From Actinokineospora spheciospongiae (GTDB lineage: Bacteria; Actinomycetota; Actinomycetes; Mycobacteriales; Pseudonocardiaceae): 50,111 bases of DNA. The notes under the pieces are model-generated. The model was given only the letters and a program-made list of their open reading frames with translations. It searched no databases and had not been told where the DNA came from. Of the stretch, positions 26,664 to 36,788 are shown piece after piece (position 1 is the stretch's first letter; every line of letters starts with the position of its first letter). A program made the position numbers and the translations under genes. The stretch is from the NCBI RefSeq assembly GCF_000564855.1, contig NZ_AYXG01000183.1:1-50111 (forward strand), written 5' to 3'.

Positions 26664-27848
26664 ATGCTGCGCGTAGGCCTCACCGGGGGAATCGGTTCCG
26701 GCAAGTCCACCGTCGCCACCAGGCTCGCCGAGCACGGCGCCTTCGTGGTCGACGCCGACCGGATCGCCCGCGAGGTCGTCGAACCCGGCACCGACGGCCT
26801 GCGCGACCTCGTCGCGGCCTTCGGCGACGGAATCCTCACCGCCGACGGTGCCCTCGACCGGCCCGCGCTGGCCGCCATCGCCTTCACCGACGACGCCTCC
26901 CGGGCGAAGCTGAACGCCATCGTGCACCCGCGCGTCGGCGCCCGGACCGCCGAGCTGGTCGCCGCCGCCCCGGACACCGCCGTGGTCGTGCACGACGTGC
27001 CGCTGCTGGTGGAGAACCGGATGGGCGCGCTCTACCACCTGGTGATCGTGGTGGACGCCCCGGTCGAGGAGCGGGTGCACCGGCTGGTCCACTCCCGCGG
27101 CCTGCCCGAGGCCGACGCCCGCAACCGGATCGCCGCCCAGGCCACCGAGGCCGACCGCCGCGCCGCGGCCGACGTGTGGCTGGACAACTCCGGCCCGCAG
27201 GACGTCGTCCTCGCCGCGGTCGACGCGCTGTGGGCCGACCGGCTGGTCCGCTACGAGAGCAACGTCCGCCTGCACCGCCACGACAACCGCGGCGCCCCGC
27301 GCATCGTCGAGTACGACCCCACCTGGCCCGCGCAGGCCGAGCGGGTGCTGGCCCGGCTGCGGCTGGCCGCGGGGGAGCGGGCGGTGCGGGTCGACCACAT
27401 CGGCTCCACCGCGGTCCCCGGCCTCGCCGCCAAGGACATCCTCGACTTCCAGATCACCGTTCCCGACCTCGACGCCGTCGACGGGTTGTCCGAAGCCCTG
27501 GCTGGCGCGGGCTTCCCCCTCGCGGAGGGGGTCCTGGAGGACAGTCCGTACGGTGACGACCCCGACCCCGCGCACTGGCGCAAGCGCGTCCACGTCGACA
27601 CCGACCCCGGCCGCTGGGTCAACATCCACGTCCGGGAGGCGGGGCGACCGAACCAGCGCTACGCCCTGCTGTTCCCGGCCTGGCTGCGCGCCGACGCGCG
27701 GGCGCGGGCCGAGTACGAGGCGCTCAAGCGCGAGCTGGCCGAGGAGGCCACCGAGATCCCGGCCTACGGGGACGCCAAGGTCCCCTGGTTCACCGAGGCG
27801 TACGTGCGCGCGGAGGAGTGGGCCGAGCGGACGGGCTGGACCCCCTGA
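26664..27848 (+). CDS. coaE: Dephospho-CoA kinase fused to a GrpB-like domain
   Basis: A 394-residue fusion. Residues 1-200 are dephospho-CoA kinase, the last step of coenzyme A synthesis, with P-loop GGIGSGKST (from G8), DADRIAREVV and VVHDVPLLVENRM. Residues about 215-390 are a GrpB/UPF0157 domain of the nucleotidyltransferase-like fold (IVEYDPTWPAQAERVLARLR, VDHIGSTAVPGLAAKDILDF, WVNIHVREAG). The same fusion is known from mycobacteria (Rv1631), next to rpsA there too. The role of the GrpB part is not settled; it may aid folding or regulation. Confidence 0.93.
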   Translation: MLRVGLTGGIGSGKSTVATRLAEHGAFVVDADRIAREVVEPGTDGLRDLVAAFGDGILTADGALDRPALAAIAFTDDASRAKLNAIVHPRVGARTAELVAAAPDTAVVVHDVPLLVENRMGALYHLVIVVDAPVEERVHRLVHSRGLPEADARNRIAAQATEADRRAAADVWLDNSGPQDVVLAAVDALWADRLVRYESNVRLHRHDNRGAPRIVEYDPTWPAQAERVLARLRLAAGERAVRVDHIGSTAVPGLAAKDILDFQITVPDLDAVDGLSEALAGAGFPLAEGVLEDSPYGDDPDPAHWRKRVHVDTDPGRWVNIHVREAGRPNQRYALLFPAWLRADARARAEYEALKRELAEEATEIPAYGDAKVPWFTEAYVRAEEWAERTGWTP

Positions 27849-28538
27849 TCACCCGGGCAGCACCTCGCTGAGCGGGCGGCCCGGCGGCAGGGTGGCCAGC
27901 AGCCCGGCGACTGTCGCGGTCATCAGCAGGTGGAACTGCCGCTCCTCGGACGTGGGCGGAATCCGGGCGTGCGCGGCGGCCAGCACGAGCGAGGACGCCA
28001 CCGCCGCGAGCGCGGCGTCGACCTCCGCCTCCACCGCTCCCGGGTTCGCCGCGGCCGCCGCCTCCCTGGCCTCCTGCGCGGCGGCGTGGCCGAGCGCGGT
28101 GCGGGCGACCGCGCTGCTGAGCACCACCGCCGCCTCGGGTGCGTAACCGCGGGCGCCCAGGGCCGCCACCTCGGCCTCCAGCAGGCGGACCCCGGACGCA
28201 CCGCGCGGGAAGACCCGCTGGAAGTAGGCCGCCGCCCCGGGGCGGGCCAGGGTGAACGCGCGCAGTTCGGCGGCGAAGGTCACCAGGTGCTCGGCCGCCG
28301 ACCGGGTCGGGTCGTCGGTGATCACCAGTTCGGCCAGCACCGCCTCACCGACCAGCCGCTCCAGCGCCTGCCTGCTCGGCACCCGCCGGTAGACGGCCGT
28401 GCTGGTGACCCCCAGCTCAGCTGCCACCGCCTGCACGGTGAGCCCGGCCAGCCCGACGCGCACGCCCGCGGCGACGATGCCGCCCGGGGAAACCTGCGCC
28501 GTGCGGCCGCCGGTCTTGGCGCGTTTCGGCAGTGACAT
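27849..28538 (-). CDS. TetR-family regulator
   Basis: A 229-residue TetR-type repressor. The helix-turn-helix is GLTVQAVAAELGVTSTAVYR with RVPSRQALERLV; the rest is an alanine-rich helical domain. ATG at 28538. It is divergent from the siderophore-interacting protein gene with only 47 bp between the starts, so it very likely controls that gene and itself. Ligand unknown. Confidence 0.85.
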   Translation of the reverse strand: MSLPKRAKTGGRTAQVSPGGIVAAGVRVGLAGLTVQAVAAELGVTSTAVYRRVPSRQALERLVGEAVLAELVITDDPTRSAAEHLVTFAAELRAFTLARPGAAAYFQRVFPRGASGVRLLEAEVAALGARGYAPEAAVVLSSAVARTALGHAAAQEAREAAAAANPGAVEAEVDAALAAVASSLVLAAAHARIPPTSEERQFHLLMTATVAGLLATLPPGRPLSEVLPG

Positions 28539-28552
28539 CCAACTCGTCCCTT

Positions 28553-28577
28553 TCTAAGTTAGGCACCGTACTTTAGA
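28553..28577. promoter_or_regulatory. Imperfect inverted repeat between TetR and SIP genes
   Basis: TCTAAGT (28553-28559) and ACTTTAGA (28570-28577) are inverted with one extra A. The segment AAGTTAGGCA also resembles one half of an IdeR/DmdR iron box (TTAGGTTAGGCTAACCTAA), but the other half does not match. TetR operator or partial iron box are both possible. Confidence 0.4.
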
Positions 28578-28585
28578 GTCTGCGC

Positions 28586-29389
28586 ATGGCGAGGACCAAC
28601 ATGGCCGCGAATCGGGTCAAGCCCGCGAACGCGGAGCCGCTGACCTTGGGCGTGCTGCGCAGCACCCGGATCTCACCCGGGTTCGTCCGGGTCACCTTCG
28701 GCGGCGCCGACCTCGCCCGCTTCACCCCGATGGGCTTCGACCAGTGGTTCCGCCTGTTCATCCCGGTGTCGGACGACTCGCTGTCGAAGGTCCCCGACCG
28801 GCTGACCGCCGCGTCGTACGTCCGGCTGCTGACCACCTCGAAGACCTCCCGGCCGATCGTGCGCAACTACACCGTCCGGGCCCACCGCGCCGAGGGGCCC
28901 GAACTGGACGTCGACTTCGTCGTGCACGGGGACGGGCCCGCCGGGACGTGGGCCGGGAACTGCGCGGTGGGCGACCGGGTGGCCATCATCGACGAGGGGA
29001 TCAGCTTCACGCCGCCGCCGTCGACCCGGGAGTTCGTGCTGGTGGCCGACGAGTCCGGGCTGCCCGCGGTGGCGGGTGTCCTGGCGTCGCTGGATGCGGG
29101 CGCGACCGGTCGCGCGGTGATCGAGGTCGGGGCGGCCGAGGATCGGCAGGAGGTGACCGCACCCACCGGGGTCGAGGTCACCTGGGTCGTGCGCGCCGAC
29201 CCGCACGCGGTCCCCGGGCGGGCCGCGCTCGCCGCCGCCGAGGCGCTGCCGGTGCCCACCGGCCGGTTCTACGGGTGGGTGGTGGGGGAATCGGGGCTGG
29301 CGACCGGGCTGCGGCGGCACTGGGTGCGGGCGGGCGTGCCGAAGGAGGACATCGTCTTCTGCGGTTACTGGCGCGCGCCCAAGCGCTGA
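28586..29389 (+). CDS. Siderophore-interacting protein (flavin ferric-siderophore reductase)
   Basis: A 267-residue ViuB/SIP-family protein that reduces ferric siderophores with FAD and NAD(P)H. The FAD-binding part has SRPIVRNYTVRAHR and GPAGTWAGNCAVGDRVAI; the SIP domain has FVLVADESGLPAVAGVLASL and ends FYGWVVGESGLATGLRRHWV with FCGYWR. The start has no clear ribosome binding site, and a TACTTT sequence at 28569-28574 could be a -10 box giving a nearly leaderless mRNA. Controlled by the divergent TetR gene and perhaps iron. Confidence 0.9.
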   Translation: MARTNMAANRVKPANAEPLTLGVLRSTRISPGFVRVTFGGADLARFTPMGFDQWFRLFIPVSDDSLSKVPDRLTAASYVRLLTTSKTSRPIVRNYTVRAHRAEGPELDVDFVVHGDGPAGTWAGNCAVGDRVAIIDEGISFTPPPSTREFVLVADESGLPAVAGVLASLDAGATGRAVIEVGAAEDRQEVTAPTGVEVTWVVRADPHAVPGRAALAAAEALPVPTGRFYGWVVGESGLATGLRRHWVRAGVPKEDIVFCGYWRAPKR

Positions 29390-29409
29390 CCCGCCGCGCC
29401 CAGCCGGGC

Positions 29410-29928
29410 CTAGTACGGCGGCCAGACCTCGAAGATGTGCTTGTGGGCCAGCCACGACGACAGGTCGTGGCGGACGCGGCTCAGCTCCTCCAGCGTCTTG
29501 TGGACGGTGCACATCGCCAGGTCGGCGTCGCCGACGCGGAGGACCTGGCCCCCGACGGCGGCGGCGAACTCCTCCGAGCGGACGATGCGGGCCGTGGTGC
29601 CGCCGGGGGCGGCCAGGCCGAGCAGCAGGTCGGTGGTGCGCCAGTAGCGGCCGTCGCGCAGCACGCGGACGGCGGTGAGCACGCTCGGGCCGCCCTTGGC
29701 GTGCCGGGAGCGGGGTTTCTGCTGGGTGAGCCGGAGGTTGAGGTCCGGCAGCAGCCAGGTGATCTCGGTGTCGGAGAACGGGTCGTCCGGAGTGGTGTAC
29801 TCCATCCGCAACCCCCACCGTTCGACCTGGCAGACGCGCAACCCGTGCGCCGTCCCCGACGAGAAGCTGCGTACCGCGGTGGCCGTGTCGACGATGTCGA
29901 CAAGCTGCGGTGTGATGACCGTGCCCAC
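29410..29928 (-). CDS. DUF402-type hypothetical protein (paralogue A)
   Basis: A 172-residue protein from the GTG at 29928. It may start at the ATG at 29976, but a TACGCT box 7 nt before the GTG suggests leaderless translation. It aligns by eye with the next gene: TWLLPDLNLRLT / SLLLPELGLRVS, RTTDLLLGLA / RTVDLYLDVLV, SEEFAAAV / TDELLAAF, and a helical end. DUF402 members include nucleoside phosphatases and hydrolases; the metal-binding residues are not obvious here, so activity is open. Confidence 0.65.
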   Translation of the reverse strand: MGTVITPQLVDIVDTATAVRSFSSGTAHGLRVCQVERWGLRMEYTTPDDPFSDTEITWLLPDLNLRLTQQKPRSRHAKGGPSVLTAVRVLRDGRYWRTTDLLLGLAAPGGTTARIVRSEEFAAAVGGQVLRVGDADLAMCTVHKTLEELSRVRHDLSSWLAHKHIFEVWPPY

Positions 29929-30071
29929 GGGCCTGAGCGTAGCGGCGCGTTTCCGGGAGGCCATTGCCGGAATCATTTTGTTATGTCACGACTCGTACCC
30001 GCGAAGGTCTCTTTCGAGCCAATTTACGCGATTCGACGCCACTCTCTGTTGACTTTAACGGCGCTCGAACA

Positions 30072-30647
30072 CTAACGAGTTCGATCGATCCAGGGAGGCG
30101 TGATACCCAGCGTGACCAGCCACGCATCCACATCATAACTCGAATGGGCTATACCGTCGACCGCGCGGTATGTGCGTTCCATTGCTCGTTGAACGGTGGA
30201 CGAGTCAAGCAGCCCGGTGCGGAATGCGGCCAGCAGTTCATCGGTGTCCTCCACCCGCACATCCCGCCCGGTCCGCACGAGCACGTCCAGATAAAGATCG
30301 ACAGTGCGCCAGGCCGACCGGTCGTCGACCGAGATGTCCACGACGTCGAGGTAGAAGTCGTGCCCCAGGTCGACCCCCGGCCGCGGTCGCCACTTCGACA
30401 CCCGCAGGCCGAGTTCCGGCAGCAGCAGCGACTGGAAGTAGGCGATCCGGGGGTGCCCGTCGACTGGGCGGGCCATGAACAGCCCCTCCGGCGTCTCGCG
30501 GTAGGCGTCGACCGCCCGCACGAAACCCTTCGGGTCGGTGTTCGTCCGCGCCGCCGGGTCGAACAGCTCGACCTTGGGCGGGTGGACCTCGTGCTGGCGG
30601 TCGTCCCGGCGGGCGGCGGGGACGGGGACCGGGCGGGTGCGGGCCAT
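30072..30647 (-). CDS. DUF402-domain hypothetical protein (paralogue B)
   Basis: A 191-residue protein with the DUF402 core HDFYLDVVDISVDDRSAWRT and VDLYLDVLVRTGRDVRVEDT, followed by DELLAAFRTGLLDSSTVQRA and a helical C-terminus ending WLVTLGITPPW. It lies upstream of, and on the same strand as, its shorter paralogue, separated by 143 bp of AT-richer DNA. DUF402 domains occur in small phosphohydrolases such as Sc4828-type nucleotide phosphatases. Only a general phosphatase-like role can be suggested. Confidence 0.75.
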   Translation of the reverse strand: MARTRPVPVPAARRDDRQHEVHPPKVELFDPAARTNTDPKGFVRAVDAYRETPEGLFMARPVDGHPRIAYFQSLLLPELGLRVSKWRPRPGVDLGHDFYLDVVDISVDDRSAWRTVDLYLDVLVRTGRDVRVEDTDELLAAFRTGLLDSSTVQRAMERTYRAVDGIAHSSYDVDAWLVTLGITPPWIDRTR

Positions 30648-30772
30648 ACCGCCATCGTGCCCACGCGGCCAGGTCGAGGCCCAGTCTTTTTGGCTGGTTC
30701 CGTGCCGCCGAACGGGTGATCGCCGCTATGCTCCGGCGCCGTTCGGCAGCGACGAGGTGAGGGGTCACCAGC

Positions 30773-31981
30773 GTGTTCGGAATCCTCAGGCCGTGCAGGC
30801 ACCGGCTCTCACCGGTGCTGCGCACCTCCTGGATGGCCCACCTGTGCGGGCTGTGCCTGGCGCTGCGCGACGACCACGGGCAACTGGCCCGCACCGTCAC
30901 CAACTACGACGGCCTGGCGATCTCCGCCCTGGTCGAGGCCCAGTCGGCCGCGGTGGGCGGGCGGCGGGTGGCCGGGCCCTGCCCGCTGCGCGGGATGCGC
31001 TCGGCGCCGGTCGCCGAGGGTGCGGGCGCCAAGCTGGCCGCGGCGGTGTCGCTGGTGCTGGCCTCGGCGAAGGTCGACGACCACGTCGCCGACGGCGACG
31101 GGCCGTTCCGCCGCCGCCCGGTCGCCGGGGTGGCGCGGAAGGTGGCCGCGCGCTGGGCGCGCCAGGGCGAGCTGACCGGCGAGCGGATCGGCTTCGGCAC
31201 CGCGGTCCTGCTCGACGCCGTCGGCCGCCAGGGCGAACTGGAGTCGAGCCTGCTGACCGGGTCGTCGGTGCTGCTGGCCACCGAGCCGACCGAGACCGCC
31301 ACCGCCGCCGCGTTCGCCCACACCGCCGTGCTGACCGGCCGCCCCGGCAACGAGGCGCCGCTGCGCGAGGCGGGCAGGCTGTTCGGCCGGGTCGCGCACC
31401 TGCTCGACGCGGTCGAGGACCTCGACGCCGACGCCGCCGCGGGCGCCTGGAACCCGCTCGCCGCCACCGGCACCACCCTCGCCGAGGCCCGGCGGCTGTG
31501 CGACGACGCCGTGCTCGGCGTGCGGCTGGCGCTCAAGGAGGCCGAGTTCGACGACGGCAAGCTGGTGCACGCGCTGCTCGTGCACGAGCTGGGCGCCGCC
31601 GTGGTGCGCACCTTCGGTCACCTGGAGCTGGACCGGCAGGGGCTCGACCTGCACGGCCAGCCGCCGCCCGGGTGGCAGGCGCCGCAGGCCCCGCCGGGGT
31701 GGCAGCCGCCGCGCGACCCGAAGGCGCCCAAGCACGGCGGTGGGCGCAAGCACGGCGGCCACCAGTGGGGCAGGCGGCGCGGCACCCTCGCGGGCTGCGG
31801 CGTGGCGCTCGCGCTGTGCTGCACCTGCCAGATGTGCTGCGCGGACCCGTACCACGACCCGTGGACCGGGGAGCCCAAGGAGGGCTTCTGCCACCGCTGC
31901 GACTGCGACTGCTGCGATTGCGGCGACTGCGGTTGCGGTGACGGGTGTGACTGCTGCGGCTGCTGCGACTGCTCCTGCTGA
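30773..31981 (+). CDS. DUF5685 protein with a cysteine-rich C-terminal tail
   Basis: A 402-residue protein. Residues 1-300 are the DUF5685 helical domain; the opening FGILRPCRHRLSPVLRTSWM and HLCGLCLALRDDHG has conserved Cys and His residues, and CPLRGMRS is another. A proline-rich linker (GWQAPQAPPGWQPPRDP) and a basic segment follow, then CGVALALCCTCQMCC and a tail with 14 cysteines in the last 27 residues, alternating with D and G. It probably binds metal, but no function is known. GTG start at 30773. Confidence 0.8.
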   Translation: MFGILRPCRHRLSPVLRTSWMAHLCGLCLALRDDHGQLARTVTNYDGLAISALVEAQSAAVGGRRVAGPCPLRGMRSAPVAEGAGAKLAAAVSLVLASAKVDDHVADGDGPFRRRPVAGVARKVAARWARQGELTGERIGFGTAVLLDAVGRQGELESSLLTGSSVLLATEPTETATAAAFAHTAVLTGRPGNEAPLREAGRLFGRVAHLLDAVEDLDADAAAGAWNPLAATGTTLAEARRLCDDAVLGVRLALKEAEFDDGKLVHALLVHELGAAVVRTFGHLELDRQGLDLHGQPPPGWQAPQAPPGWQPPRDPKAPKHGGGRKHGGHQWGRRRGTLAGCGVALALCCTCQMCCADPYHDPWTGEPKEGFCHRCDCDCCDCGDCGCGDGCDCCGCCDCSC

Positions 31982-32023
31982 GCGCCCCGGTTTCTGTCGG
32001 GGGTCCGGCGTAACCTCGTCGGC

Positions 32024-34186
<2,163 letters not shown>

Positions 34187-34191
34187 CCCGG

Positions 34192-34224
34192 GGCGCCTGC
34201 CCGGCGGTCACCCGGGCAGGCGCC
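34192..34224. terminator. Bidirectional hairpin between uvrB and the MFS gene
   Basis: GGCGCCTGCCCGG (34192-34204) pairs with CCGGGCAGGCGCC (34212-34224), a perfect 13-bp stem with a 7-nt loop between convergent genes. Confidence 0.75.
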
Positions 34225-34301
34225 GAGCCGGGCACGTGGACGACCGGGAACCGGCCCGGCGAAGCCCATCGCGCCGCCGGTGTGCGCGCTGCCGGGCAGC
34301 G

Positions 34302-35549
34302 TCAGGGCACCGGCCGCGCGTCGCCCCGGGTCAGGGCGCGCAGGCTCGGTGAGCACAGGGCGCCGGCCACGGCGAGCACGACCAGGACCGCGAGCCCGCT
34401 CAGCGTCAGCGCCGTGCCGAAGCGGTGCGACAGCGGCCCGACCGCGATCTCCCCGATCGGGATGGCGACGAACGACCCCGCCGCGTCGTAGGAGTAGACC
34501 CGGGCCAGGTGGTCCTGCGGCACGTTCTCCTGCAGCGCCACGTCCCAGGCGATGCCGAACTGCTCCACGGCGAACCCGCCGACGAAGTTGGCCGCCAGCA
34601 GCGGCACCACCTGCGGCGCGTGCGCCAGGGTGAGCAGCGGCAGCGCCATCACCGCCACCAGCGCGGTGCCGAACACCAGTGCCCGCCGCGGCTGCCACCG
34701 GCTCGCCAGCACCCCGCCGACCAGCGCGCCGACGGTCTGCGCGCCCAGCACGAATCCCCAGGCGAGCCTGCCGACGGTGGTGTCGGCCACCGAGGGCCCG
34801 AGCACCTGCATCCCGCCGATCACCGCCGCGTTGATCACCATCATCGCCGCGACCACCGACCACACCCAGGACCGGGCGGTGAACTCCCGCCACCCGGCGC
34901 GCAGGTCCGCCCACGGCCGGGTCGGGGCGTCGTCGTCGATCTCCGGTGCCCGGACCCGCGCGTAGAACAGCGACGCGACCGCGAAGATCCCCGCCGCCAC
35001 CGCCATCGCCCAGCCCGGCGAGGCCAGCGCCGCGAGCATCCCGCCCAGCGACGCCCCGGTGACCACAGCGGTGTTGATGCCCATCCGCACCAGCGCGTTC
35101 GCCTGCCGCACCAGCCCCGGCGGCACGGTCTGCGGGGTCAGCGCCGACGCGGCGGGCAGCGACGCCGCCGACACCGCGCCGTTGACCACGCTCAGCACCA
35201 CCAGCAGCGGCACCGACGCGAACCCGAGCAGCACCGCCGCCGCGGTCAGCGCCTGCGACACCGCCGCGGCCGTGCTCGCGCCCTGCAGGATCACCGACCG
35301 GGGCAGCCGGTCGGCCAGCACCCCGCCGAGCAGCAGCAGCGCCACGTTGGCGATCGACCGCGCCCCCACCACGACCCCCAGCGCCACCACCGACCCGGTC
35401 AGGTCCAGCACGGCGAACGCCAGCGCCACCGGCGCGATCGCGTTGCCGACGAACGTGGTGACCCGGCCGATGGCCAGCCTGCGGAACATCCCCTCGCGCA
35501 GCGGCGCGAAGAACCCGTTTCCCCCCATGCGCGGAGTCTGGTGCAGCAC
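34302..35549 (-). CDS. MFS transporter
   Basis: A 415-residue major facilitator protein with about twelve hydrophobic helices. The N-terminus FFAPLREGMFRRLAIGRVTT and the loop GVLADRLPRSVILQGAST (the G-x-x-A-D-R-x-x-R motif A between helices 2 and 3) are typical of MFS_3/enterobactin exporter-type efflux proteins. A cytoplasmic loop follows helix 6 (RVRAPEIDDDAPTRPWADLR). Substrate unknown. It lies 42 bp before the hydrolase stop on the same strand, downstream of that gene. Confidence 0.88.
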   Translation of the reverse strand: MLHQTPRMGGNGFFAPLREGMFRRLAIGRVTTFVGNAIAPVALAFAVLDLTGSVVALGVVVGARSIANVALLLLGGVLADRLPRSVILQGASTAAAVSQALTAAAVLLGFASVPLLVVLSVVNGAVSAASLPAASALTPQTVPPGLVRQANALVRMGINTAVVTGASLGGMLAALASPGWAMAVAAGIFAVASLFYARVRAPEIDDDAPTRPWADLRAGWREFTARSWVWSVVAAMMVINAAVIGGMQVLGPSVADTTVGRLAWGFVLGAQTVGALVGGVLASRWQPRRALVFGTALVAVMALPLLTLAHAPQVVPLLAANFVGGFAVEQFGIAWDVALQENVPQDHLARVYSYDAAGSFVAIPIGEIAVGPLSHRFGTALTLSGLAVLVVLAVAGALCSPSLRALTRGDARPVP

Positions 35550-35590
35550 CGGGGGGAGGTGTCAAATCCCGACCAACCGGATTCCCGGCC

Positions 35591-36427
35591 TCATTCCGCC
35601 CTGGCGGTGGCGGCGCCGGTCGCGGCGAAGCACTCGTCGAGGAACCCGGTGATCGCCGTGGTGAGCCGGTTCGGGGTGAACCGCAGCTCGACCGGGCTGC
35701 TCGCCTCGATGAACCGCGCGTCCGGCAGCTCGCCCGCCAGCATGTGCGCGTCGCCGAAGGGGTGGATCGGGTCGCGCTTGTGCCCGATCACCAGTGCGGG
35801 GACCGCGATCGCGGCGCGCAGCGTGGTGGGCGGGGCGATCCGCCCGAAGAAGATGCCGTGCACCGCCGCCGCCATCGCGGCGGGCTCCTGGCGCAGGGTC
35901 TCGGTCACGGTGTCCACCCACTGGTGCCCGCGCGGCACCCGGTCGGCCAGCCAGGCCACCGCGCGCACGGCGGGCGGCAGGAACCGGGCGGTGAACAGCA
36001 GCGGGGTGAAGGCCAGCAGCCCGGCCACGATCGCGTTGTCCAGCACCGGCATCTCCACGACCACGCCGAGCAGCCGCTCCGGCGCGGCCACCGCCACCTC
36101 CAGGGTGACGTTGGCGCCCAGCGAGGTGCCGCCGACGACCGCGCGCTCGACCCCCAGGTGGTCGAGCAGGCCGACGACCTGGGTGGCCCAGGTGCTCATG
36201 GAGTAGCGCCACGACTCGGTCGGGCGGTCGGACTCGCCGTGCCCCAGCAGGTCCAGGGTGACCACCCGGTACCCGGCGGCGGCCAGTGACCTGGCCAGCG
36301 GGGCGTGCATGGTCCTGGTCATGAGCTGGCCGTGGGTCAGCACGACCAGCCGGTCCCCGCTGCCGAACCCGGTGTAGCGCAGGGTGTGCCCGGCGAAGGT
36401 GAACGAGTGCGCGCGCTCCACGGTCAT
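35591..36427 (-). CDS. Alpha/beta-fold hydrolase
   Basis: A 278-residue alpha/beta hydrolase. The oxyanion-side motif is VVLTHGQLMTRTMHAPLARS, then VVTLDLLGHGESDRP. The nucleophile elbow is VVGGTSLGANVTLEV (serine in G-x-S-x-G), with acid and histidine around KRDPIHPFGDAHMLAGELPD and the C-terminal strand. It is probably cotranscribed with the small gene upstream (45 bp) and the MFS gene downstream. Substrate unknown. Confidence 0.87.
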   Translation of the reverse strand: MTVERAHSFTFAGHTLRYTGFGSGDRLVVLTHGQLMTRTMHAPLARSLAAAGYRVVTLDLLGHGESDRPTESWRYSMSTWATQVVGLLDHLGVERAVVGGTSLGANVTLEVAVAAPERLLGVVVEMPVLDNAIVAGLLAFTPLLFTARFLPPAVRAVAWLADRVPRGHQWVDTVTETLRQEPAAMAAAVHGIFFGRIAPPTTLRAAIAVPALVIGHKRDPIHPFGDAHMLAGELPDARFIEASSPVELRFTPNRLTTAITGFLDECFAATGAATARAE

Positions 36428-36472
36428 CCGCTCAGGTTACCCGCCGGTAGGGCTTCGTGGGACCGGTGAAGC

Positions 36473-36658
36473 TCAGTCCGAGTCGCGCCTGCGCCGACCG
36501 CCGGGCTGGGCCTGCGGCTGCGGCGGTTGCGCGGCGGGCCGGGGGGCGGCGGCGGTCTCCCCCTCGGGCTGCTCGGCCGCGTCCTCGGTGCCGCCCGCGC
36601 GCATCTCGCGCAGCAGTTCGTCGAAGATCGGCGTGGACATCACGCTCTGGCTTGCCAT
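36473..36658 (-). CDS. Small conserved hypothetical protein
   Basis: A 61-residue protein: MASQSVMSTPIFDELLREMR followed by an acidic then P/A/Q-rich low-complexity tail ending GGRRRRDSD. The ATG at 36658 has GAGGGGAGCC upstream. The MSTPIFDELLRE core recurs, as I recall, in many actinobacterial small proteins of unknown function. It is divergent from the crotonase gene. Confidence 0.7.
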   Translation of the reverse strand: MASQSVMSTPIFDELLREMRAGGTEDAAEQPEGETAAAPRPAAQPPQPQAQPGGRRRRDSD

Positions 36659-36764
36659 CCGGGCTCCCCTCGTTCTGGCTCGCGTGCGCAACTTACCGGC
36701 CGGGCCCGACGACCCACGGCCATTCGGGTCACTCGATCGGGTGCAAGGGGGGTTGGTCTGGATG

Positions 36765-36778
36765 TTACCGATGGGTAA
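36765..36778 (+). promoter_or_regulatory. Palindrome before the crotonase gene
   Basis: TTACC-GATG-GGTAA, ending 10 bp before the ATG at 36789. It resembles TetR/FadR-type operators of actinobacterial fatty-acid genes; the regulator is unknown. Confidence 0.45.
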
Positions 36779-36788
36779 TACTGGTTCC

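Noticed and set aside
30065-30084. TCGAAC...GTTCGA as a LexA/SOS box
   Set aside because: The spacer is 8 bp instead of 4 and the site overlaps the 3' end of a gene, not a promoter.
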